Source: Tanypteryx hageni (taxonomy: Eukaryota > Arthropoda > Insecta > Odonata > Petaluridae). Taken from it: 64,000 nt of DNA. The notes beneath the pieces are model-generated. The model made no database searches, was not told where the DNA came from, and saw only the letters and a list, made by a program, of their open reading frames with translations. Shown piece by piece: positions 22,490 through 33,000 of this stretch (position 1 is its first letter; each line of letters starts with the position of its first letter). The DNA lies in assembly GCA_028673005.1 (NCBI GenBank), contig CM054116.1, positions 80,674,572-80,738,571 of the forward strand, written 5' to 3'. A program made the translations under genes and the position numbers.

Positions 22490-25193
22490 AAATGTACATA
22501 AAACCATATGCACATTTCAATGCATATAGTTTTTTTAAAACTTTTTGTGGCTATTGGAGATACTAGAGGCAAGTACATTTTTTAAATTGCTTGTTCTTCA
22601 ATAGTTTAGGATGATTCTTTGAAACTTGAAATGCTTCTTATATACTATGACCTTTTCGATATGTATTCAGGTTAGGTTTAATTAACAGGCAGTGATCTGA
22701 AAAGTATCATATTTAATGTATTCAAGAATGGTCCACAAAATGTTGATTTTTGGTATGCAAATAAGCCATGACACAATTACTTATTAATGCAGAAGAAGTA
22801 ATTAAATGGTCACAAACATTATTAGCAAGGAAGGATTATATAAAACAGTACTTTCATAGACTATTGCTATCAGGAATCAGCAAACTTTATTTTAGTGAGA
22901 AGGCTTAACCTACAGCAAAGTTTATGTTGAAGATTATCAAATTACTACATGCTTTTAAAAAATTCATCTTCATATTTTTCTATTGCAATATGCAAAGCTT
23001 AATTTCATTCATATCATGTTATGTATTTATATATAATAAAACACATTTGATCTACAAGTATAAAAATTACTATATTAGTAATTAGGTATTTGATCAGTTT
23101 TTTCTGTTCTGTTCTGTTTCCTACTTATAATTTTCAAAAGTCATGAAAATATAATTATCTGTGCAAAAGTAAATGCTTATAAAACACTAATTACTTTTAC
23201 AAAATGTAGGAGAGATTCTATAAATCACAGTTTTAGTAGCACCAGAAATTATCATATGTATATTTTACACAGAACACACTAATAATTTGATATTTTTATA
23301 CTGGCAGTATGCGTTAGCTGCAGGAAAATGTTATTTAAATACTGAGGTTGTTATTCTGTATGGAGAGATTTAATTCCCCTATTATTGCGTTATTGTTCAC
23401 AATTAGATACTTTATAATTAAAGCAAGAAATTTATCCTACAAATGTTTAAATAAAATGAGATTTCCTGAGGTAAAGCAATGGAAATTCTGCTAGTTTACA
23501 GTAGAAATGAAATTGTACTATTCAATAGTAGCAATAATAGCTGTTGTATCTCATAGTTTAAAGAGTTTATATCTTCTGCTAAGGTTTAAAATTTAAGAAT
23601 TGAGAGAAGTAGATTGATTGCTTTGTACATTAGGAACATGGTGAAATAAAATTTATATGACAATGCATGAAAAAACTAATCTACCGCAGGGAGTGCTTAC
23701 TGCAAAAACCAAGGTGAATCTGAATTACTTCTGAATGCTGACTGACTTAGATACACAATCACTTTCCTCACCTCGATTAGTTTTGAGTTGATTGCTTTAC
23801 CATCGATAAGCATTTATATAAAAGGGTGCACACCACCCAAAAATGAATTGTATTTTCTGAATGTTGGCTCAAAATGACAGACTTCTGAAGAGCATTGCTG
23901 AAGATTTGAAAGGGTCCAGCTATGTGTAAAACATTGGAGGAGAACACCTCATAGACCAACTCCAGAGAAATTCCCAGATACCCCAGTCTACATGGGTTGC
24001 TGTTGAATATCCATGAGGGGTTACAAATGTCCTACCAAATTAGCAAATTTAGTATCTACTGCAGAAAGAGAAGATGAAATACACTGACTTTTTTGCAGGA
24101 AATGTAAAATTTTGGAACAATTGGGTAGCTTTCCGAGATGCAGTACACAGCACTGTTTGGTTGGATTGTTGCTCATGTCATGTCATGTCATGTTTTCCCT
24201 TTAATCATCAGAATTTCTCAAATGAATTCAACAAGCTGCCATTGGTGGTTCCACCTCTCTATCTAAAATAACACATCATAAAACAATGGAGTACAAATGT
24301 GGATGCTTAGAAAAAATGACATAATAAAACCTGTAATTTTTTAAATATGAGCATGAAAAGGACCTTTTTTAAAAATAATAATTCCATTATAAAAATAAAC
24401 TTCAGCATTCTTGGACAATGTTCACATATTGATTGGCAAAGTGAATGTTTGTAGTAATGAGAGTTGTCATTTTTTTCCCTGAAGAAATCTAAAAAATGAA
24501 ATAATCTATATAATGATATTTTAAACTTAAAAATATCCACCCATTCTCTAGGACAGTTTTGAAGGCATCTACAGGGAAAATATAGCTTATCTCACACATT
24601 TCTGGAAACTTTCAAGCTCAGGGGAACCCATGTTTCAGTAAAGCATTATTGTGTATTGATAGTCATAAAATATGTGGTGGCTAGAGCAGATTATTTCCTT
24701 TGAAATGCTACTGCTTTCCTCCAGTTTAGGATGCTTTGTGAATAGAAGTGGTTCGGAAAGTACACAGACCACGTAAGGACCTAAAGATCTGATGGGAACA
24801 TAAGCAAGGGTGGGAAATTGCTATTTTTCTGCATAGTTTCTGGATGAATCTTTTTCAGTTAGGTGGTAAAGGAAGAGGTGCTCTAAAGTTATAAAGAAAT
24901 AAGAAAAGTAACTAACATCATGGTAAAAATCCTGATCATTTAAATTCCGTCATTGAAAGGATTATTGGATTAACCGACAGATTAGATGAAATAAGATTTG
25001 ATTTAAGAAAACATGTGAATTAAAGTTAATGATGTTAATAATATAATCACTACTAGATATTTAACAATATCCCTTCAGGAATAACATGGATGAAGTCAAA
25101 TTTTACCCATATTAATCCTACTGAATTATTTGAAATTGTCTCATGCAAAAATATAAAATGTACTAATGTTGAAGCTGTGGTGGAGGTAAGTAT
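22490..25193. other. Non-coding, AT-rich
   Basis: No gene recognised. A short pentamer run (CATGT repeats, about 24174-24193) is present. ORFs at 23777-23959, 24074-24271 and 24307-24540 have no motifs. Confidence 0.4.
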
Positions 25194-25195
25194 TA

Positions 25196-26438
25196 CAGTA
25201 AAAGCTTTGTTATCTGGCACCTAAATATCCTGAAAATTTGAATAAACTAAATTTCCAAACCGGAAGTTTTCGGAGCTTTACTGCTTGGCGACATTTGAAA
25301 TGTAAACAGTTCACCATTGTGATTCGATCATTCCAGTTGGCTTGTGAGAGATTAATACTTTACCTGCTGTTTATCTTTTCAAATTTTACCCATCCAAGCA
25401 AAATGGTTTTGAATAAAGCATCTACATATAAGTTCAGGACAAAAAAGAAAGAGTTGTGTTGAGGCTTAACCAAAAAATAAACATTATTAGGCGTTTGGAA
25501 AAAGGTGAAAATCGGAAAGTGTTACCTAAAATTATCATAGGATTTTTCGCGAAATTATGTAATCCTAATGGGACTGGGATTTAGTTTGGATTCTTTTGCT
25601 TATCTAAATGACTATATAGATGTAGAGTAAGAGAGAGGGGGTGTGGGGAGGGAGATAGGAAGGAAGGAATATAGAATGGAAGGTATATAGCGAGTAAGGG
25701 ATGTATAGAATTAGTAAAGGATGGGAGGATAGAGATAAAGAAGGAGACGGAGAAAAAGAGGGAGCGCTATGGATTGGGACAGGAGGGAATGAGAGAGGGG
25801 GGAGAGGAAGAAAAGAGGCAGATAGACGGAGGGAGAGAGAGAGGGAAGGAAAGAGAGAGGAAGGGAGGGAGAGAGGGATGGCGAGAGGGAGGGAAAGAAT
25901 ATTAATATATTATCATTTATTTATTTATTATTTCTTCATTTTTGACAAGGGGATCATCATTGGAGAAAACAAGAATGAGAAAGAAATTCTCCCAAATCTC
26001 TATCTTGGTAAATTTTATACCGACTCTTACTCAGTAATTACATCTGTTTGTGAATTTGTGTCGAACTCTGTAATTTATCGGAATAAGCACCTGAACTCTA
26101 GTCGGTCACTGTAAATTGCCTCCAGGGGAAAACAGAGTTTGTCCAGGTTTGGCTGATGTGAAATCTGGTCACTTTATGCATACATAAATAAAAGGTATTG
26201 AAGTGAAGTTCATTACAGTATCTTTTTAGTGAAATATGATTAAATTTTATTTGGTTTGCTTGTCCTACAGTACAGGTTGGTTTCAATATAGTTTACATTA
26301 GTAAATATCCAAAATTCTAGTTTCACTTTTGTTATCAGTTAGTGAATCCTAGGTAGATAGGCAGCTCAGATAACCGGAAAAATTTGATTATCCGGAGCCC
26401 CAAATCCCTGTCCGTGCCGGATAACCAAGTTTTTACTG
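25196..26438 (+). mobile_element. Tigger/pogo-type remnant with TA target site
   Basis: TA then CAGTAAAAGCTTTGTTATCT at 25196; the right end is GGATAACCAAGTTTTTACTG then TA (to 26440), whose complement CAGTAAAAACTTGGTTATCC matches the left end. An internal trace of a pogo N-terminal DNA-binding domain can be read with frame breaks: MVLNKASTYKFRTKKKE at 25404, then in another frame INIIRRLEKGENRKVLPKII (about 25479-25538). A long purine-rich expansion (25628-25906) sits inside. The catalytic domain is gone. Confidence 0.7.
25628..25906 (+). repeat. Polypurine (GA/GGA-rich) tract
   Basis: About 280 bp is almost entirely A and G on the + strand (GAGAGAGGGGG, GGAAGGAAGG, GGGAGAGAGAGAGGG). It produces a spurious 137-codon ORF (25701-26114) rich in Arg/Glu/Gly. 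Such mirror-like purine strands can form triplex DNA; that is inference. Confidence 0.9.
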
Positions 26439-26440
26439 TA

Positions 26441-28223
26441 TATAGGCAACATCGTATTTTTCCACTTTATTTCCGAAAGGTTTGTCAGTGTTTTCCTAGC
26501 TCTTTTGTTTATCTCGATATCGCATATGGTTCGATTCTATCGTATATAACCTCACAATGCGGTCCTTCTCATTGCCATTTCATGCATGTTTTTATTTACT
26601 CCAATATCTGGTCCTACGCTATCTTTAATTAAGTTAAACATAAACCTTGTATATGCACGTACTAACAGGCAAGAGGTGAATCAGCATGTCGTAAAACATT
26701 GTAATCCACGTACTAATATGCAACAGTCAAAGTTCGATGCACATTAAAGCCGCAAGAGGCGGATTTTTCTTGTCTGGAACGGATGCATAGCGCTAGTGCT
26801 CTTTATGACCTCACTCAGTTGATGTTCTGGTCCTGATACTGCGGGGCGTAAAGTTTATTTGGAGAAAGCAACCTCATCTGGCTCCGGGATGAAGTCGTCA
26901 TTATCAGGTAATGAAATCTTGGGACATTTTTATTTTGAATTAACGTCGAATTATTGTAATCGGTTCGTTCAGAATTATTTTACTGTGAACGAAAATGCTG
27001 AATTGACTTCTTGGTTTTATTTATCGTATCGCGAAAACTTGATTTTTTCATAGTTAAGGACACGTGGTATCGGATGTCAACTCGCATTAATGTTTAATAT
27101 GGCCTATATCGGATTGGCTCTTTTGAGTAAAAGTCTTCTGATATTATATCGGAAGCTTGTGGTGAGCATTCTCACTATATTTTAATGAAAATATAAGTAT
27201 ATTTATTCATATACCCATGCATTAGTTTTTGGGATATACTTTATTTTTATCGTATATACAAGAAATTTGCCACTTGTAGATTTTCAGTGTCAGCGTAACA
27301 TCAATTTGAGATGAGCGTTGTACAGGTGATTTTCTTAATTCCACCATTGCCTAAAAATCGGCAAGTATAGGAAAGCACAAAAGTTGCTCGGCAGGCTTCA
27401 AGATAAATGTTTTGAAATATGCAGAAAAGCTGCACTATGGGCATTTCTCAGGTTTTATTATTTTAAAGATATGTTTAGAATATGGGCTGTGGGTTTTACA
27501 TGAGCATCAAAATTATTAAAATTTTAGGATAATTGTGGCAATAAGAGAAATTCATAAATGATGAAAAAGTTTAATTCCTTTTTTCTGCATTTTGTCAGTT
27601 GAATAATAGATTGACTCCGTTAAATTTGTGGAAGTACTTTGGGAACGCAATTTATGAAATTTTCCAAGGTTTTTATCAGTGAAAGTTAGTTGAATACTTA
27701 CAGTTCATGCAAATTTTTATGAATCTGTTATGTAATGATAGTGATAGTTGTGATAGACATTTCTATTTTATTCAACATATTTCCTCTGGTGGTAGATTAC
27801 TTATCAGTTAAACATAATAAAAATGAATTAATATGGTAGCTCCAGGTTTCCATGTGCAAAGATTTTCAATTTATTTTTTCGAATGCCATTCTAGTTGTGC
27901 ACCGTCTGACCTTATAATATTGCCAGAAAGTTGGGTCCAATTAAAACAGCCAGATATGATTATGGTTTCTTAGAGCAATAAACTACTGTATGATCACTTA
28001 AGTAGGTTCCCCTTTCCTCTCAGTAACATGGAAGATCGTATATCTGAAGATCCAAACGACAAAAATGTTCAAACAAGGAATCAATTGATGCCAAGGAAAT
28101 ATTAAATTTTTGATTTATCAATTTATTTTCTAGCCAGTAGTAATTGAACTAAGAGGTTTATTGAGACCTTATATCTGTGCTTGTAAAATTGACTTTATTC
28201 TTTGTAGCGTAGCCATTTAAGGA
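26441..28223. other. Non-coding stretch
   Basis: No gene recognised. It contains an 18-mer ATCGTATATAACCTCACA (26539-26556) that recurs with one change in both arms of the inverted repeat at 37413-37502. A near-duplicate CACGTACTAA...GCAA occurs at about 26657 and 26707. Confidence 0.4.
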
Positions 28224-28225
28224 TA

Positions 28226-28905
28226 CAGGCAACTCTCCTTCAATGGACATTCATTTAACACACAAGTTAACAAATGTATTGAATTTGAAAGCAAGGAAAT
28301 GTGTGTGCAGTTTGACGAAGGTTAGCAAATATATAACTTGGATCATAAAAATTCGTGTTTATGAAAAGTCGTATTCAAAGGCCCTCTTGTATACCTATAG
28401 AGCAGAGGGTTCTGAACCTTTTTGATTTGACAAGCACCACTACACTTATGCACTTATAAAATCAAATGAATGTCAAAGTTATTCTTAATATTTTTGAATG
28501 CATTTCAAAAGAAAGTAACTGATCATATTGAGCATTGGTTCTAGGGAACTGGATTTGGCCATCCTTCTATGCTTCAGTCTGTGATGTCGAATGACAGTTG
28601 TCAACTGCAATAAGATTGTTACATCACGATGATTTGTTAACAAGACAGTTCTGTGCTCACGTCCTTCATGCATGCTCTCACTAAGAAGGCTTTTTCTTGT
28701 TTGGTTGTTTCATTTGATCCAATATTTTAGGTGCTTTGATGGACAATTTTTGATACTTAAAAAGTATAAAATGAATTCAAGATTAAAAACATTTTGGTTG
28801 GAACACATGTTTGCTTTTAATATGGAAGTCAACGATGTTCTAAGAATTTTCCTGTAGCAAGCGATTTTCAGGAGTGCATGTCATTCATTGAAAGAGAGTT
28901 GCCTG
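28226..28905. mobile_element. TA-flanked MITE with ~22-bp TIRs
   Basis: TA then CAGGCAACTCTCCTTCAATG; the right end is CATTGAAAGAGAGTTGCCTG then TA (28906-28907). The ends match at 19 of 20 positions. CAGG ends and a TA duplication indicate a Tc1/mariner-superfamily (pogo) MITE. A sequence like a hAT end, CAGAGGGTTCTGAACCTTTT at about 28402, suggests a further nested remnant. No real ORF. Confidence 0.75.
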
Positions 28906-28907
28906 TA

Positions 28908-29465
28908 CTATAAGATTATGAGATAGCATCTATAATCAAATAAAAAATCTTAGTGATGATAATGTCTTTAGGTGCAAGTAATGTTTGAAAAATTAACTTA
29001 ATTAGGGGGTCTTTATAACCAAGAAGTCAGCAGCATCAAACAGGTATATCAGAGTGAGAATAACTACAGCATAGGAGACATTTTATGAGTTGACAAGGGA
29101 TGGTTTGAATAAATATTAAAATGGTATTGATAAAAAAATATGTGGAGTGTAGTATAACACAACATGGGATATAAGGAAAGATGATTGTTCAGAAGTGATA
29201 GTGTCAGTTTTTACCACATGAAGAGCAATATCAGGGTTTTGTTGTATTGAAGGCTCTACTTCCAGCAAATTGGAAATCTTGGCTTACTCTTCTTTCTTCT
29301 AATATTCTGAGCTGAAGTTATCCTGGATTGTGTAAGGCAAAATGCCATCAAGGTTATAAAGGTAATAACTCTTTTATCCAGTATGGAACTTGTTATAGAG
29401 TCATTTTCTATTTATTAGTGATGGGCATTGTCATTCTTTTTATGGATTCGTTCTAGTGCATATGC
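28908..29465. other. Non-coding flank of the Harbinger fragment
   Basis: No exon of a transposase N-terminus could be recognised. TAGTGATGGGCATTGTCATT at about 29417 matches a sequence at 55308, so part of this stretch belongs to another repeat family. Confidence 0.4.
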
Positions 29466-29792
29466 ATGCAGATACCTCTCCTGAACCCTGCAACTGAAGC
29501 TGAGCACAGATACAATGCTGCTCATATTCATACACGCAACATTGTTGAGAGGTCCATTGGTGTAAGGAAGAGGTTTCCTTGCTTAGCCTTGGGGATGCGA
29601 ACGACTATAAACACTACATTAGCTGTAATTTTTGGTACAGCAGTGCTTCACAGCATTGCTCTACACAAGGGAGATGATCAATCTGAGGACCAAGGTGATA
29701 TTCCACTTTATGACCCGGATGTGCCAGATGGATTTCAAAATCAAGATATTAGAGGGAATGCTACTCGGACAGGTTTAATTAACACATTTTAG
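29466..29792 (+). pseudogene. PIF/Harbinger (HARBI1-like) transposase, C-terminal fragment
   Basis: It reads PLLNPATEAEHRYNAAHIHT, RNIVERSIGVRKRFPCLALG, then TTLAVIFGTAVLHSIALHKG. The NAAH-x-RTRN-x-VER-x-GV-KRRFPCL signature is the C-terminal part of Harbinger/HARBI1 DDE nucleases, including the catalytic Glu of VERSIG. A possible acceptor GCATGCAG ends at 29471, so it may be a last exon. The frame ends at TAG (29790-29792) at the expected place, but I found no upstream exons with the two Asp motifs. It faces the Myb/SANT-like gene tail-to-tail with a 258-bp gap, as in many Harbinger elements with two genes. Confidence 0.72.
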
Positions 29793-30050
29793 TTGATTAA
29801 ATTAAAGGTAAATTTTTGATTAAAAAATGAAATATTTGTTGTTGAAATGTTACAGGTAGCAACTAATGAAACAGTCAATTTCCTAGTATGCAGTTAATCA
29901 TAACATTTTCTAAGCAGGTAGTTAAAACAGAATATGAATAAAACTCATTTACTTAATACTTTCATTATGAGAATAAAAACATTACAAGATTCCTAAAATA
30001 ACAATAAAAAACAGATGCACTTAAATCTAAAAATAATTCTATACTTATAA

Positions 30051-33000
30051 TTAATCTCCATTTTCACTGCTGTGATCTAAACTTTTCATTTCCTTATACT
30101 GAAGGAGTTTCATTTTCAGGTCTGTTTCCCTTATTTTCTTCAAAATGATCTTAGTCTCCCAGTCTACATCTTTAACTTTTTGTTCTGTCTCCATTAATGT
30201 AATTGTTCTTTCATATACTTCATGCTTTAATTTGAGCTCTAAATCAAGAATCTTACATTTTTTTTCATGAATCTCTTTTTCAAATAAATCTTTGGACATT
30301 TTTCTTTTTTTTATTATTGCATTAAGTGCATTTAATGCAGACGTGTTCCTTCTTTCCTTTTTAAAAAATCCAGATGTAACTGCTGGAGTGACAGCACTAG
30401 TGGTTGAAGAAGGCGATAAAGCTGTTGTATGACATACACTATTTTTATTTTGGGAAGATTCCCCTGCAGAGCTGGTACCCTCAACTACTAGGTCTGCATC
30501 ATCATCTACTGCAAATATTACATCTCCTGTGTGGGTGCAGACAAATGAAGTTGTTAATAATATTTGCTAAATTTTATTAATCTTACTAAATGTTTCCAAA
30601 ATAGAAAATAATTTGCTAGGCTAATATTGTTTATGGTATTTGCTATACATTATATTTCATTTTTATGTCTAATAAAATTTCATTTTATTGCAAAGAAGAT
30701 AATCTAACAGTTGATGTTAATAAATTATAGAATGGGCTCAAAATAAAAATATGAGCTTTATTTAAGTTAAAACCACCATTTACTTAAACCATCTAACCCA
30801 GTGTTTCCCAAACTTTTTCGAGCCACCACCCCCTTGGATCCATAAACCTATACTCATCGCCCCCCAATCGGTAGCTTTAAAATAATAATCAAAATCATAA
30901 AACAAAATAACCAAATGAGGAACATTGAAATAATTAAATTAAAAACAATAACTAATCAAATGTTTATTTAGAATCCAATAGATGTATAGTTTTCATATCA
31001 TATTTATGCAAAAGACTTAATACACAATAAAAGGAACTTAGGTGAGAATATACTTTTTACATAAAAATAAATTATCAAAACAAATAATTTTAAGAAAGCT
31101 TTTTTTAGAAGTTTACATGTCATTTTTTTACTTAAATTAAGCAATTACATAACATGAACATTTTCAATTTATGAAAATAGAATAACCAATCATGTTTTGT
31201 TAAAATTAGTTAAACAATTAAGTGACTATTGATTATAGTTTTTCATGGTCTAGAAGTCATTTAAGGAGATTCTATTGCCTAATTTAATAACATTTCATCA
31301 AATAAAATTTTAATGGGATGGATGGGCTTGATGATCTGATACCAGTTTTCCAACGTCCGGCTTAATGTCACTTAGCAGGAGTCTTAAATCACCGCGTTCA
31401 CAAACCTGAAGTCTGTTTCTCTGCTTGGAAATAAGCTGAATGACTGCACTAAAACCACGTTCCACCAAATATGAAGTCGGAAATGCAAGAAGGAGTTTTT
31501 TAACCACCATCCATAATGCAGGATAACGATCAGAAACCTCCTTCTGTAACCAAAACTCTTGATAATTTATCTTAAACTTTGGTTTCAATTCAACGTCATT
31601 TTGTAGTCCAATTAATTCTTCCTCTAATACTCCAACTTCCTCAATATCTACAAACGGATTTATCACCCAGTCTGGAATTTCCAACAAAAGAAGATCCTCA
31701 AATCGCTGCGTCATATTTTTATGCAAGGTGGCTAAATGGTCACAAAAGACTCTCAAATCATCATCACCTATACCAGCTTGCTCTTCTAGCTTAAGCAGGG
31801 AAGGAAATTGATAAAGCTCGCGGCGACCTATGTTGCGCTTAAATAAAAGCAACTTGGAAATAAACACAGTCTCCACAGATTTTGCCTTTATAAGGTTTGT
31901 ATCATTTCCCTGCAATTGTAAATTTATTTCATTGAACTTTGCAAATAGTTCAGACAAAAATGCAACGTCACTCCTAATCTCTTTAAGGTTGTCGCTGAGA
32001 AAAGCATCTTTCTCCTCAAAAAACTGCACGACAGTGTCAAAAAGATTATAGAAGCGCCTTATACAATTGCCTTTTGATAGCCAACGAACTTCCGTGTGTA
32101 GTAACAAACGTTTAAAATCTTCGTCGTTCTCATCACACAACTCTTGAAAGAGTCGATCATTAAGAGCATGGGCTTTGATTTTGTTAACTGCTGTAATTAC
32201 AACGTTTAAGGACTTGTGAAGGCAATCACTCAGTATTTTGGCCACTAGATGTTGTCGGTGAATGACACAATGAATAGCAAAAACATTTGGTACATATTTT
32301 CTCAAGTATGCAATACAACCATGGTGATGACCAGTCATTGACAGAGCTCCGTCTGTCGCAACAGCAAGTATGTTAGAAAGTGGAATTTTTTGTCCCTGAA
32401 GAACTGCTCTACAATACGAAATATTGGCTCCCCTTTAGTGTCAGTTTCTAATTGCCTTGCAAACAACAACAACTCTTGAGATAGATTTTCATCTTTAATA
32501 AAGCGTACGTAAGCTAGAAGCACAGATTCATTACCTGGCAAAGTTGACTCGTCCAACTGTAATGCAAATTCTGTTGTTCTCAGGATGCTGCACAATATAT
32601 CTTCCACATTTTCAGCCATTTCATCTATTCGTCGTTGAACTGAAGTGTTGCTTAGGGGAATAATTTTTATTGTATCATATGGTGGCTTATGCAGAACAGT
32701 ACTCAGGACTTCACTTACTGCTGGTAAGATGAGTTCTTCACCAATTGTATGTGGCTTTCCAGATTTGGCAATTAATAGTGAAATATTGTATGATGCACGC
32801 AAACCATCAGTGATATGTTTTGAAGCATTACACAACATACTTGAAAGTGTTGGACGATTTTGCACTCTGTCACGAAGTGACTGAAAAAATGTTCAAGTCT
32901 TTTCTGTCTTGTCAGGATGTGCCTTCCTAAAATGGTCAATTAGTCTGGAAGGTTTCATCGCCTCATTTGAAAACACCCTTTCGCATAGTAAGCACATAGG

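Noticed and set aside
25701..26114. 137-codon ORF, Arg/Glu/Gly-rich
   Set aside because: It arises from the polypurine tract and then runs into unrelated sequence; no splice or domain support.
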